Below, in pieces: positions 22,004 through 33,816 of a stretch of 64,000 bases of DNA. Location of the stretch: the NCBI GenBank assembly GCA_038496445.1, contig JALMLS010000175.1:186001-250000 (forward strand), written 5' to 3'. The DNA is from Trichosphaerium sp. ATCC 40318. Taxonomy: Eukaryota; Discosea; Flabellinia; Trichosidae. How positions within the stretch are numbered: the stretch's first letter is position 1; the number at the start of each line of letters is the position of its first letter. Below the pieces are notes generated by a model, which was given only the letters and a program-made list of their open reading frames with translations, was not told where the DNA came from and did no database searches. Position numbers and translations under genes: made by a program.

Positions 22004-25000
22004 TTACCGCCTCCTTTTTCCTTTTCCTTTCTTCCCTCTACGATTTTTTTGACCTCCACCATTATTTTGTTTCTTTTTTCTTGTTTGGTTGGTCTTTTTT
22101 TTTGTATTGTTTGATTGTTCGCTTGTTTCTGTTGTTCCATTATTTGATTTATTACTTTTCTCCCATATAAGTAAATTCATATCATCAACTCTAAGATAGA
22201 GAATTAAGCATACAGATAACAAGCGACTCAAAACAAAACAAAACAGAAACTAGTTCAAAAATTTCTTGAATTTGTCTGTAGCACAGATTCTCACGTGGAG
22301 GACCAAAAAATTATTCTTCGACTCGATATTATAAATATATTACCTTATAACTACTTGTCCCATAGTAGCAACACGATGATAAGGATGATAAATAGTTATT
22401 CTCTGACCAGGCTTAAAATGACTTTCAATTTTTCTTCTGTCATTCGAAAAATTATAAATAGAAACACGTGTAACATTTCCTTGTTGGTCCTTTGCACATG
22501 TATGTATGCCATTCATAAAAACACCATGATAAAGTAGTTCAAGACGAAGTACACTAGAACCAAAACTAAGTATAAACGTGATAAAATATTGTCCAAAGAT
22601 AAGTGTTCTTTCGATTCAGTTTTACGTACCGTCCTGGATATTTCTTGTCTTCGTGAGGAGCCATGTCGCCAATATATATTGGCGTGTCTTTATCAGGATT
22701 AGGTGTTCCTGTACTCGCCTACTCGTATAAGAAGGTGTTTTTTGAAGAAGTTTAAGATGAAAATAAAATACACTTACACCAAGACGTGCTTGAAAGTTTA
22801 TGCTTGTTTTATATCGCGCAGCGTTTAACTGATACTCAAGACCTTTAAACTCATTTATCATTTGCTCTAAAAGTGTTGCTACATATATTCAGGTAAGGAT
22901 TCACAAGCTTGATGAACCAAATGTACTTACGTGTTGCAACAGGTGGGAAACTATCAATTTCTTCAACTGCAGTTTTAGGTGTTTTTCTTCTTCTCTTTGA
23001 CGATGTCATGACATCCTAGTATAAAATTAGCAAGGTAGCATGAAAGGGTAAGGGTGTGTAGGAAAGTTACAGGTACCTTAAGTGCTAGCTGTAACAAAAG
23101 TTTTGGAGAATAATCTTCAATACTTGGCCAAAAAGGAAGCATATGTTTCTCAGCATCAAGGGCTATTGTTAAATATTTCTTTGCGTTTTCGATATCGCCA
23201 AGATTAAAATAAATCAACCCCAGATCATAATTTGCTATAAATCAAAAAACACGTGAGTACGAAGCAAAGAAACACAAATAATAAAAAAAAGTTTTTTCAA
23301 AAAAAAAACTCGAAGCCTGACATCATGTCGTCCTCACTCCGACAGCGAGTGTGTTAACACGCTTTTGGCGTAGTGGATCATATGTTAATAAACGTACAAT
23401 CTGGGTATACTCTATTATGGTATTCTATGCTATCAATATATTTAATGTAATCCGCTGCAGCTTTTTTTAACATGAGAATCTTCTTCGATTTTGCATGTTG
23501 CGCCATTCCAAGTTCAAATAAAGCTTTTCCTCTTTCTCTAAGTAAATCAGAACGCTCTGCATCCGCCTTTAAAGATATTAATTATTAACATGGTGTATCT
23601 ATGTGCTGTACCTGTAGTATTGAGTTTGTCCAGCTTTTTAGAGTGTCATAGTCTTTTTGAAACAGATATGCAGTAGCAACAAAATACGCAAAAAAGTACT
23701 CTTTAGGATGTGCTTCTAAATAACGTTTAAGCTCATAGTGATTTATTAGAAATGATGAATGACGTACGATGACATCTCTTAGAATATTTTATAGCCATAG
23801 ACCAGTTCCTGGTAGTGACTACTATGAGGTAGGCTCTGAAAAAAAATTACCGTGAATATTAGTTCTTTAAACTATCTTTGAAGTCTTACTTGAGGACCAT
23901 AGCATCAACGTTATCTCTGAACCCCTCATCTTGCACAATATCATAAAGCTTCATAACCATATCAGGGTATAGTTGAAGACATATTGGATCAAGACGCAAA
24001 GCAAAAGCGAAATGCTTAATAGCAACTTCAAAGTGTGCTTTTTTAAAAGCTATTCTTCCATTTTCCAAGTTTTCTATAGCTTTATAAAACTCTTCACCTG
24101 TTGGAGATACACTCCTATATTCCTCTAAATCCTATGAACATATTAGTACTATGCGTAAGGATATTTGAAAAAAGGTTAAGTGATACCTTTGTCGAGAATC
24201 CAGACGTAGTTTGTCTTAAGTCATTTTTCTTTGACATCTTGCTTAAAAGCGTTGATAAGATTTTTGAAGATTCTGTGCTATCATCGATAGATACATCATT
24301 TAAATGCTTTTCTATTATTCTATCACGTCTCTGAGAGAACGTATCATTTGGATTTGACTTTATACCAAGACGACGTTCTTGCATAGAAAGCTCAAGTTCA
24401 TCCTTTGATTCTTTCTCAACAAGAGCATCAATATCGAGTTTCATCATCTCAGTTTCAGCAGCAATAAACCCTTGATCACTTGCATGGGTATACCACGTCT
24501 TTGCTTTCGATGCGCTTCTCTCAGTACCAGTACCGTTAAGGTAGCATCGAGCAACATTAAGCATACACAAACCTTCTCTTCCTAGAAAAAAAAGATCATC
24601 AGACATAACCACAACCAAGTAACACAAAAAAATATCCTGCCCTGCTTTGTTGATACACCAGCGTTTTGGAAAGTGCCATTGGGATGTAAACGAAACATAT
24701 TTTGGAAAAGTAAAACGTTTTATTTTGGTTCCATCTTTTGTTTTGTTGTACCTTTATTCGCTGCAGTCATAAAATAATCAAATGCTTTCTTTTCGTCCAC
24801 TTTAATAAGCAAATTACCATTCAAATACATACAACCCATATTGTTAAGAGAAGCTAAAGAAACAAGCAATTAACCAAGGAGCAGACAACACTATTGGTTG
24901 CTTCTACAATGACGTACGTGGGAAACCTACTCCAACACCTCGTTTATAATATCCTATTGCTGTTTCCAGATCCTTCTTTGTACCAACACCTTGCTCATAT

Positions 25001-26253
25001 GTTAGACCCAGAGCGTGCGCTGCTGATCCTATTGCTATATCCTTGGTTGGGTGACCATCTGGAAGATCTTCAGCAGCCTTTAATGCCTTTTTCAAGTACA
25101 CTAGTGCCATTTGAAAGTCCTGTGTTACGCCAAGACCTCTCTTGTACAACAAAGCCTAAAATGCAATGTTACATAGCAACCTTTTCAAACTTACTTACGA
25201 GTTGGTAATGGCAATCAGGGTTACCTAATTTTCCTCCCTTTGTAAAGTGAAATACGGCTTGATCATAGTCCTGTTTGTAACCTTCCTATAAAATGCCAAT
25301 TAGTTTGTCGCAGTTATTAGAATGTTTGTTTTCAAATGACATACAGCCCCATCTCTGTATAGAAAACCTTTGATATTATGTTTTCCTGCCATATCAGTAT
25401 TTTTTAGTAGTAGTTCAACGTTTGTAGATATGCCTGAGGTTGACGCAAACTATTTTTATTGTAAGTATCAGTTTTTCTTGTGAGCTTATCAGCACCTTTT
25501 CTTTTTCTTCTTCCCATGTTGTCTCAACAAAATTGTCGTGTCTTCTTTGCCTTCCTTGATGATAAACACATTTTTCTTTATATTCATTGATACGATCTTT
25601 CATTCCTTGGGTAGGACCAAGTAGTAACGCAAAGTCAAAAGCTAAAATACTTTAAAAAACTTTTTCTCTAATACTAATCATCAACTTACCTTTTATAGCT
25701 TTGTCATACTTATTCAGTTTATGGTATGCTATTCCTTTTCTCATGTGTGCTTTAAACCATTGAGGTCTTAAATTACACGCTGTTTTAGCATCATTCAAGG
25801 CATCATCATGTTGATTAAGTTCAAAATAAGCAGCACTTCTAAAGAAAAAAAAATAAATAAAAAAAGCACATTTTACCCACGTGTGTGTAACGATAACTTA
25901 CCTATTTGAGTAAATAGTTGCAAGTTGTTTTTCAGGCATACTATCTTGTAAACGTATAGCAGCTGTATAGTACTTAATAGCCTCTGAAAACTCATGTTTT
26001 GCGTAAAAAGTGTTTCCTTTTGTTTTCAGCTCGTCAGCTGTTTTATCGATTGTATCATCTTTCTTTTCAACCACAGGTGCTATGCAATGATTTAACACGC
26101 GATTTTAAGCTTAAAAAAAGGCGGTGAACCTGGTGGTGCCAACATTGCGTCAATTTCAGATTGAGGGACGCCAATCTGCAAAACAGCTGCTTTCATGTCG
26201 TTCCAGAGAGTCTGGAATGTTGCTTGAGGTACTACACTGCCTAAATGAGCCAT
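22004..26253 (-). CDS. Long TPR - Sel1 repeat protein with C-terminal beta domain and basic tail
   Basis: Start ATG 26251-26253 (MAHLGSVVPQ). After a short N-terminal helix region, TPR motifs follow (ELKTKGNTFYAKHEFSEAIKYY, ATIYSNRSAAYFELN, AYHKLNKYDKAIK). Then come several Sel1-type repeats (SAAHALGLTYEQGVGTKKD, LNVARCYLNGTG) and more TPR-like helices (KGRIAFKKAHFEVAIKHF-type, MIYFNLGDIENAKKYL). Near the C-terminus is a beta-rich domain (GDMAPHEDKKYPGRVLRL through YHRVATMGQVVIR and VDDMNLLIW). I associate it with TPR-SET proteins, where it precedes TPRs and SET. The end is a Lys/Arg/Asn/Gln-rich tail (RGKKGKGKRRR). No SET core was seen. The role is probably co-chaperone or scaffold; I give no specific function. 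More than ten short introns. Confidence 0.75.
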
Positions 26254-26497
26254 CTGATTTCTCGCTTTGCGTAACTACAATGTGTCAAAGAAATTATGTA
26301 AACAAGTACAGTACAGAGTCAATTATGGCGTGTTCTGACTTGTATGCCGTATAACATCCGTTTTGCCATAAATCTCGATTCAATAATAACGAACATAGCA
26401 TAGTTATATCCCAACCGCTCGTATTACCTTTAGAGAGTATTTTTAGAGGCGATTTGGTACGATAGAGCAAGGTTTTCAAAAAACAATTTCGTGGTTT

Positions 26498-26769
26498 TTA
26501 CGCGCGTAACGGAAGAAGAGCTAGGGGAGTACCATCATTAATGAGTTGCTTAGCCTTTTTAGTTAATCCCAAGTACACTGATTGGTAGTTCGCTTTGAAA
26601 AAGCGCGGTGAGGCTGCAGACCATGAATTACCGCTTAAAAGCTTCCAGCGCTTTAAAAATAATAATCGTAGGCGTGAGCAGCCACGTTGGCGCAAAGTAA
26701 GCAAAAGAACCAGATTCTGTTAGTTTAGTTAGTATAAACAGCGCTATAACGTCTCACAAGCTTAGACAT
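26498..26769 (-). CDS. Small basic protein, two exons
   Basis: ATG 26767-26769 opens MSKLVRRYSA; after one intron with a TACTAAC branch site the frame continues to a TAA at 26498-26500. The conserved-looking end is NSWSAASPRFFKANYQ followed by QLINDGTPLALLPLRA. Two acceptors are possible (a 23-nt intron, or about 87 nt giving a 60-residue protein); the longer is more plausible. The basic, Arg-rich N-terminus would fit a mitochondrial presequence. No family recognised. Confidence 0.45.
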
Positions 26770-27135
26770 ACTTTCGTAGATGCTTCCATTACAGTTACAG
26801 GCTACTAAATAAGAAAAGCCGTTGAAAAAGTCGAATTTTTTTGGACATCTTGCACTTTTTCTGCACCGCTGGGATACAATAAAGAAAGAAACTTAACAAG
26901 TCTATTGGATAAAATCAAATTATCCCGGTGATTAATGACAGGTCGCTTTTCGTTTAAACACATTTACACATTTGTGTCAAGAAGTTTTGTATTATAAGCT
27001 TAGAATTGGCGTTTAGCGGCCTTAGCTGGCTAACAATAAACTGACCTTAAGAATGAAAAACCAGGAATCAAGTTGCAACTGCTACATCGTGCAACAGGTT
27101 GGATTCACGATACTAGTTTGTTCTGTTTTTGTATC

Positions 27136-27145
27136 ACGTGATTTT
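27136..27145. promoter_or_regulatory. ATCACGTGAT palindrome (E-box/G-box core)
   Basis: A perfect 10-bp palindrome with the CACGTG core recognised by bHLH or bZIP factors, 161 bp before the ATG at 27307. A second CCACGTGG lies at about 27197-27204. Confidence 0.45.
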
Positions 27146-27210
27146 GTTGTTGACTCGTTTTGCAGTCAACCGTAGTCGCTCATTGTCCCAGATTAACCAC
27201 GTGGCAATAC

Positions 27211-27230
27211 CAGTGGTATTAATACCGCTG
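27211..27230. promoter_or_regulatory. 20-bp near-perfect palindrome centred on GGTATTAATACC
   Basis: The inner 12 bp (27215-27226) are perfectly palindromic; four flanking bases on each side pair except for one position. It lies about 77 bp before the ATG. It could be a binding site for a dimeric regulator or simply AT-rich chance. Confidence 0.4.
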
Positions 27231-27306
27231 TATCGTACTTGTTGCTTGTAGTCAATACTAAACAATATTTAGCTTTAACTTCTAATAAACACCTTATCAC
27301 ATATCC

Positions 27307-28212
27307 ATGCAAATATCACCAAATCAACATGTTGACAATATTAAACGTTTAACGATATTAGATATTCCACGTGATATCCAACGCTACCTGTGTACATTTG
27401 ATGCTGAAATCTTCAAGAAGTTTCATACTTTATCCAAACTAGCTGCAATCAACACGCATTTCAACATTGACCTTGAACGAGATGGTATTTGGATGACTTG
27501 GTACAAGAATGGCCGAATAAAAACACAATACAACATGGTTGATGGCACCAAGAGTGGTGACTTCAAATTATGGTATATTAATGGACAACCAAAGGTGTAC
27601 TGTACATACACTGATGGCAAGCCTAACGGCGAATTTACGGCGTGGTATAACAGCGGAAAGTTAAGAAAACAGTGTACCTATATTAATGGTAATGTAAATG
27701 GTAAGTACAAGTACTGGTACTCTAATGGACAGCTTAAAAATGAACAAACATTACTAAATGGTAAGAAGAATGGTGAAATGAAAATATGGCTAGAAAAAGG
27801 ACAACTCAACACTTCTATAATGTACGCCAATGACAAGAAAAATGGTGATTACAAGATATGGCACACTAACGGACAACTGAGTTCACACTGTATCTATGTT
27901 GATGACAAGAAAACTAGTGACTATAAAGCATGGTATGCTAATGGCCAAATCCAAGAACAATGTAAGTATGCTGAGGGTAAGAAGATTGGTGAGTATAAAG
28001 CGTGGTATAGAAATGGCCGAATCATGCAACTAATTGATTACATGGATGATAAGAAAAACGGATTTGAGAAATCATGGTCTAACAACGGACAATTAACATT
28101 ACAATGCACATACAGAAATGATAAGAAAAATGGTGAATGCAAAAATTGGGATAGATATGGAACATTATACAAACAGTGTGTGTACGTTGATGGCAAAGTA
28201 GTATGTAAGTAA
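27307..28212 (+). CDS. F-box + MORN-like (YwqK-type) repeat protein
   Basis: An intact 301-residue intronless frame. The N-terminus (LDIPRDIQRYLCTFDAEIF, then FHTLSKLAAINTHF) is F-box-like. The rest is about eleven tandem repeats of roughly 23 residues built on W-Y-x-N-G-x-[LI] ... C-x-Y-x-[DN]-[GD]-K-x-x-G-E-[YF]-K. This is the MORN_2/YwqK-type repeat. Its N-terminal sequence is nearly the same as that of the gene at 36393, so the two are paralogues. Such repeat proteins are abundant in giant DNA viruses such as marseilleviruses and in some bacteria. A role in SCF-type substrate recognition is inferred from the F-box only. Confidence 0.8.
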   Translation: MQISPNQHVDNIKRLTILDIPRDIQRYLCTFDAEIFKKFHTLSKLAAINTHFNIDLERDGIWMTWYKNGRIKTQYNMVDGTKSGDFKLWYINGQPKVYCTYTDGKPNGEFTAWYNSGKLRKQCTYINGNVNGKYKYWYSNGQLKNEQTLLNGKKNGEMKIWLEKGQLNTSIMYANDKKNGDYKIWHTNGQLSSHCIYVDDKKTSDYKAWYANGQIQEQCKYAEGKKIGEYKAWYRNGRIMQLIDYMDDKKNGFEKSWSNNGQLTLQCTYRNDKKNGECKNWDRYGTLYKQCVYVDGKVVCK

Positions 28213-28493
28213 GACTAAATAAACACCTAAAACAAATCACCTTTAATGGCATTAACTTTATTATTCAATGTACTGCTAGTACGTCTAACATCTTTCTCCA
28301 TCACTTTTTTTTCTCATAACTTTCCCGTCTTGTTTAATATTTTGCTAATAAACACACCTAACATTAATAGAATGTACTTCTACATCCAAAAGTGGTTTTA
28401 AAGAACATGATTTGATATTGACTGGGTACGACAATATAGTACGAACTGGTGCCCAGCACTTGCTGTAACAAAAAGAAAGGTACACTAACATAT

Positions 28494-30101
28494 TTATTCC
28501 TCTTGTACATTTATATACGATTCACCCCATTCTGGCAGTATGATATCATTAAACTCTGCTCGCACATCAAGAATACCTCCACGTGCTTGACCAAAAACAC
28601 CCAAAGAAGTAGGTACATTCATACCTACTTCATTAAGCGCTTCTTTTATTATGCCTCCCGCAGAATTACCAACATCTAAGTCCTCGTTTAACAACGACAT
28701 TAGACTAGTAGACACCTATACAAACACGTGAGTCAACATAGCCACGAGAGTACTTATGCTTAGTACCTTCAAAAGAGGTACTTCAGTGTTCCTTGTTTCA
28801 AGGTTACCACGAGAGTTGTATGTATCTTCTATAACTTCTTGCATGGCATCCTTACTTACTGATACTAGAAGCTGATTTCCTCCCCACAACCAGTTTGATT
28901 TAATGCCAACATAGAACTTTGAACCATCTGAGAAGTCAAAGTCATAAACAGTTGTCCCTACCATGATGTTAGCTCCGTTTTTTTTAAGTTGGATGGTTTT
29001 TGTTCTTACCATGTTCTCGATGCTTTTTTATGCTAATACCTGCTTCTGTAGCATAGTTAAACCACCTAAAAGCACCAACAACAGAACGCGCAACTAGGGT
29101 ATGTGCGAGATCAACAACAACAACTACAGGAATATCTTCAATGCCGTCTATAGGACCAGTTACACCTTCCTTAGTAGATGCTTTTTCTGCCAATGTTTCA
29201 ATGAATTCTTTGAGCCTAAAGTTTCCTTTTGAGAACGTTGCATATGCGTGTGTACCTTCACTAACAGTCAGTAATAATATAAAATAATGTTACGTTAAAA
29301 TAGTACCGAAGCCACAAGCTGAAACGACCAAACCTGGTGGACACCATTTTCCAAAGTGATACCAAGGAGCATCTCTATACTGAAGTCTAAGTAATTCTCC
29401 TAGTCTGTTGTACATAACACTCCAAGGAACAGCAATGAACATATCAGAATTTGCAAACACCTGGAAGAGGAAAAAAACAATCAGAAAGGACGAAAGACCA
29501 CATGTTAGAAAAGGTGCTTAACACTTACTTTTTTTGGAACATCAAGATGTATACCTCTACAGTTTAACATCAATTTTGTTGATATTGCTAGCGACGATGC
29601 ATCTTTAAGGTATGCTTCTCCTTGAGCCAGTAATTCGCTCTTTTCATTGTAAACTTCACCGCCAATAAGACTGTTCTTAGATCTTTCAAACTTGCTGTTT
29701 TCTAATAACTTTCTAGCATTTTCAACTACTTGTTCAGAACTTATATCTGGTTCCTCGCTTTTGAAGGTCTACAAGCAAAGGTTAATTACAATTTAATAAA
29801 CACACAACGTCAAATCTATGCGAGCAATTAACAGAGCGTCAAAATCAACAGCTGAAAAATGTTTGAAGTAAAAAATGTGCAGTTTCTGTGATCCAATCAC
29901 GTGACTCACCCATAAATAATCTCCGGAAACCAAAGTATCAGAACCAAGGTTCTTCTTTTTCATCTCTTTATCAAGTTCTTGAGGTGTAAAGTTCGATTTT
30001 GGTTCTAATCTTATACCAACTGCATATTCAGCATAGAAGCCTATCATATTTTTTGTGTGCGCTTTGTTAAAATTTACCAGCTTTGTAAACTCTGGTGACA
30101 T
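28494..30101 (-). CDS. Conserved-looking hypothetical protein, multi-exon
   Basis: Exons on the minus strand join in frame from ATG 30101 (MSPEFTKLVNFNK) to the stop at 28494-28496. Readable blocks: FYAEYAVGIRLEPKSNFTPQ, EEPDISSEQVVENARKLLEN, IAVPWSVMYNRLGELLRL, GPIDGIEDIPVVVVVDLAHT, NWLWGGNQLLVSVSKDAMQE and a C-terminal QARGGILDVRAEFNDIILPE. The joins CAT G|CT (about 28974-29009) and AAG|GTG (about 28715-28766) keep phase. I do not recognise the family; it has no clear membrane segments and looks like a soluble globular protein of about 420 residues. The start may lie further upstream. Neighbouring genes give no functional clue. Confidence 0.6.
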
Positions 30102-30392
30102 ATGTTCTAATAAGTATTCGTGTTAGATAATAAGAAAGAAGTTGTGAAAGCAAGAGAAAAGTAGACACGTGATAGCTATGTAAAACAAAAAAGGTAAAAA
30201 AAAAACAGAGAAAATCGAAACTTTTGTTGCTTAAAATTTGCCCATTAAAGGATATTACTATGCCATTAAGACTTTGCAATAGGTAGAATAGATATAATGA
30301 AAGGTAAGAAGAATAATTTTAAAACATTCCAGTGGCATAACGGTGACATTGTTTCAGTTAAACATGCGACCTCAAAGCTGCAAGTTTTTTGT

Positions 30393-30795
30393 TCAGAATT
30401 TACTGTCCAAGAAGCTTTTTTCAAGTTTAAAGAGCGTACTGCGTTGATCTTTCTTGTAGAACTCAGTGGAGCGATATTTATTCCACAGGAACGATAGGCG
30501 TTGTACGGAAGGAAAGTGTAGTATCCATGATGGTTCACACTCTACCACTTGATCCTAAGGGCCATTAAACGTAATCTTTAGTCAAACAGTTAATTTTAAG
30601 TACAAAGAGCGTAATAGATGAGTCTACGACTTCTTCTTCGCATAGAGATGTACTTAAACTGAGGTTATAAGCGTTTACTAGTGCCATACTAGAAATAGCT
30701 CCGAAAGTACCAAACGTCATCCAAACGGGCGATTTTGGTATTCTAGCATTCCGAATAGCATTATAGAACGAAGGAGTGGTTCTTCTGCTCCACAT
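30393..30795 (-). CDS. Small protein with mitochondrial-type N-terminus
   Basis: ATG 30793-30795 opens MWSRRTTPSFYNAIRNAR, a basic amphipathic presequence-like segment, then one hydrophobic helix (MTFGTFGAISSMALVNAY). A roughly 49-nt intron with a TGACTAAA branch site (about 30550-30598) joins it to a second exon, DQVVECEPSWILHFPSVQ onward, ending at TGA 30393-30395. About 117 residues, plausibly a mitochondrial inner-membrane protein; family not recognised. The splice-restored frame is better supported than the overlapping plus-strand frame in the same place. Confidence 0.55.
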
Positions 30796-30965
30796 TTTTG
30801 AGAATTATCAACTTGCTGATTTTATTTTTTTGTGTTTTCTAATACGTCTTTAAGTGAATGTGAGCTCACAGCCGTTATTACCTTTTCCATTAATGACTTA
30901 AACTAATGAATGAAGAGCACCCAAGTTTACTCCTTGTTGCACAGTGATTCATTAGAAATAATGAC

Positions 30966-31148
30966 ATGTTGGAAGAAAAGAAAACTCCACTTTTTCACGT
31001 GCAGTTCTTGAATGAACTTAGCGTTACAGTTATTGAAATAGAACTACGCCTACCTGAGTTCATTGCTATGTTTCAAATATTACTTTACTTCCAAGGCACT
31101 CTTAGTTTAACGATCTCTGTAATCTTTCATGTATGGGTTGTAGTATAA
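30966..31148 (+). CDS. Possible 60-residue membrane peptide
   Basis: An ATG frame with a charged start (MLEEKKTPLF) and a hydrophobic C-terminal half. It has no family signal or splice support and could be chance. Confidence 0.25.
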   Translation: MLEEKKTPLFHVQFLNELSVTVIEIELRLPEFIAMFQILLYFQGTLSLTISVIFHVWVVV

Positions 31149-31320
31149 AAACAGCGCTTGAGAAAGGAATACAATACAGTAACATGAATGCCGCTTATTG
31201 TAGTAGTTACTGATTGGCAGAGAAGGAAAAAAATATCAAATTGATTTTGTGTTCTTAATTGTTTTATTCAAATGCAGAACACTCAGTCAGATAGTATGTT
31301 AAATACTCAGATTTGAGCCC

Positions 31321-32306
31321 CTATAGTTTGGAGTTGTTTGGGAAAGGACCGACCCATGCAACATCAACAAGCGGAAACAAAACGTGGTACCTAAAAAAAA
31401 CAAGAGATTTGAGAAAAAGCTAACATTACAGTTCATACCTGTCACTTCCAAAAAATACCTCATCTTTCTTCCCTTCACGTTTGACAATAAGCCAAGGCTG
31501 TCCAAAAGCCCCTGTTTCTATAGCAACATCTGTGTTTTTCCTAATTATGCTTTAACAACAGTGTAAACTTACTCTTTTTTTTTCGTTTGGTTTGATTGTA
31601 TGTACTTTAAAATAGTTGCTACTTCCTCTGTTTGTGCTTGAGATAAGTATCTAGCTATTTCTTGATCGGTTAACCCTATGAAGAGTAAGAAAATCGACTA
31701 AGATATGTACAGAAAACAATATCGTTTTGACAACTGTACCTGCATTTACCATTGCTTTTTCGATATTCTCTGTCTTTGAAATGATAATATCATCACACCA
31801 ATACATGCGCCACAGTTCTCTACTAACAGATGGAACCTTATCGGGCCTTTCACCGCTCTGGCTCATAGCGACTAACACCCTAACACAAACCATTAAAAAA
31901 AAAGGTCCAAAATTGGGAAAACGCAAGTTACCTATTTGGTAATGTCGGATCAATTGGAAACGTGCTTGGTAGATTAATACCTGTATGTATACCTCCCCAT
32001 TTTGCTGATCTTTGAAGGTCTAAAAAACGGTATTTCTGTTTGTTCCGTGATGTGTGGCTAGTATTCTTCGATGCCGCAAAGATAGCTTTAAAAAAAGGAA
32101 TCAGGCACGTGACAGGTTGAAGTTATAAACAAAAATGAACAATTTTATGGATAATTGTAACGAGGGTACTCACGTTGTATAGAACAGTTCTTTAGCACAA
32201 TTTTGAATTTGTTTGGGTACTTTTCAGCGTAGCGGCTTAAAATCTCGTAGCCTATCCATGAGAACGGGCTTATAATATCATAGTAAAACTCTATAGTCGC
32301 TGTCAT
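31321..32306 (-). CDS. Kappa-class glutathione S-transferase / HCCA isomerase
   Basis: ATG 32304-32306 starts MTATIEFYYDIISPFSWIGY, the DsbA-fold N-terminus of the GST-kappa / 2-hydroxychromene-2-carboxylate isomerase family, with the catalytic-site serine in the SPFSW block. Further exons give KWGGIHTGINLPSTFPIDP, SVSRELWRMYWCDD and the C-terminal GSDRYHVL...WVGP block. Introns have ordinary GT-AG ends (for example one with donor just after CAA C| at about 32175). The stop is TAG 31321-31323. Expected role: glutathione-dependent detoxification or aromatic isomerisation in mitochondria or peroxisomes. The length and motif order match the family. Confidence 0.85.
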
Positions 32307-32649
32307 GTTTCCTAAACTTATCGCTGAACAACTTTGCGAGTCGGTTGACTTAAGAAGATTTTATGTTTTCAACAGCATAAAATTTGAGTTTTCTAGGCGC
32401 GTACAACCACTTGAAGCGGCACTTGGTAGAGATTATATCCATCTTTAGTGACCCACTACTGTCGCCAAGGACATCAGTAGGGTGTTTTTTAAGATATAGA
32501 GGCAAATGCTACAGTTTATAGTGAACCACAGTGGATTGCTTAAGTGAATTTTACACATGATTACCTGGATTTGGTGCACCTCGCAAGATTTAGAGAACAG
32601 TCATTGAATACAATGTTTTTCTTAACCATTATTAACCACCCTGTGCAAC
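32307..32649. other. Intergenic between divergent genes
   Basis: Shared promoter region of the GST-kappa gene (minus) and the acidic F-box-like gene (plus). No supported frame. Confidence 0.45.
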
Positions 32650-33495
32650 ATGGCATCACCTTTTGAATCTTTAGGAGGGATTGATATTGTTTACTCTATA
32701 TGCTCTCAGGCAAGCGCAGATGTCTTGCATTCTCTCAAATACATGAATACAGCATTCCATAACCTTATAACGAAGCACTCTGAGGTGCACTGGAAACGTG
32801 TTTGTATAGAAACACTACAAGACCCAAAGCGTAGTATAACCAAGTATCTATCTCCGTTTTACTTAAAAGATGGTGAAAACAGAATCAAGGAGAAGAAAAT
32901 TAAGGAGAAGGATATTGACAAAGAATACAGTGACAATGAAGACAGTGATGATGAAGACAGTGACTTTAGCGAAGACAGTGACAATAAATGTGTTCCTAAA
33001 CTGTCAACAATGGAATACATTGATCAGTTTTTTGATATGATAAAGTCTGATTCGTATTACAACCTCAAGCTTAGAATAGATGCTACACTTAGAATATTTG
33101 GTTCGTTAACATATCAAGATCCTAAAGGATGCGAGTGGCTCGATTCTTGTTCGTGTCGTAGAGACTGTGGTATCATTTTGTTCGTAAAGCACAAATGCCC
33201 AAAATTACAAAAAATTATTAAGTCTCTTGACTACAGCAAGTCACACGAAGATTACCAGCACATCGAAAAATCATTCAAGTCTGGTAAATGGAATGTAGTA
33301 GCAATATATAATACAATGACAAAATCAAAACACACTCTATGCAGGGATAATGCAAACGTATATTATTCAGGTGTAATAACACCTTCCTTTCATGCATTGA
33401 CATATTACAAATTTGAACATAACTGTAAGTTTCACGGACTGGATGAACGGGGTGATATTGTGTCTTTTACAACAGGTGATGCTTGGTTGATTTGA
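32650..33495 (+). CDS. Intronless F-box-like protein with acidic SD repeat
   Basis: An intact 281-residue ATG frame without introns. The N-terminus (LGGIDIVYSICSQASADVLH to HWKRVCIE) has the helical pattern of an F-box-like domain ending in W..R/K. It is followed by a lysine-rich stretch and a run of acidic DSD/EDSD units (about residues 95-115) encoded by near-repeats of GACAGTGA-type DNA. The C-terminal half contains a cysteine cluster (CEWLDSCSCRRDC) and HNCKFHG. I do not recognise the family. It shares intronless structure and F-box-like start with the repeat genes nearby. Confidence 0.65.
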   Translation: MASPFESLGGIDIVYSICSQASADVLHSLKYMNTAFHNLITKHSEVHWKRVCIETLQDPKRSITKYLSPFYLKDGENRIKEKKIKEKDIDKEYSDNEDSDDEDSDFSEDSDNKCVPKLSTMEYIDQFFDMIKSDSYYNLKLRIDATLRIFGSLTYQDPKGCEWLDSCSCRRDCGIILFVKHKCPKLQKIIKSLDYSKSHEDYQHIEKSFKSGKWNVVAIYNTMTKSKHTLCRDNANVYYSGVITPSFHALTYYKFEHNCKFHGLDERGDIVSFTTGDAWLI

Positions 33496-33816
33496 TCCTA
33501 CGTCTTGGTAAGAGTGCTTTTTCACAACACGTGAAACTCCTTTAAAGGGTTTGTGTGCCGTAGCTTATATTTCATCCTAATACTGCTACCTATCTACCAC
33601 AGAACAACTACTAAGAGTGCTAATAAAACGTTTGAACCTTCCAAACAGGTCCTCTCTTGCTTATGGTAACCTTTGAGTGGACACGGTTTTTGTTTCTACA
33701 AGAAACATGACTAACTCTGTGACATCACTTCTGATGCAGACAACAAAATGGAAATGTAAAAAAAAACTTTGTCAGTTTGAGTGAGGGGATTTTATAATCC
33801 AGTTTACTTTGACAGC
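33496..33816. other. Intergenic between convergent genes
   Basis: No supported frame; contains one CACGTG near 33529. Confidence 0.45.

Larger units (their letters stand above)
26770..27306. other. Intergenic, promoter region of F-box/MORN-like gene
   Basis: No supported frame. The last 180 bp hold three palindromic sites (see separate entries), so this is a candidate regulatory region for the gene at 27307. Confidence 0.5.

Noticed and set aside
30297-30497. Plus-strand frame of 66 residues at 30297
   Set aside because: It lies opposite the spliced minus-strand gene 30393-30795, whose frame is restored by a good intron; no family signal on the plus strand.
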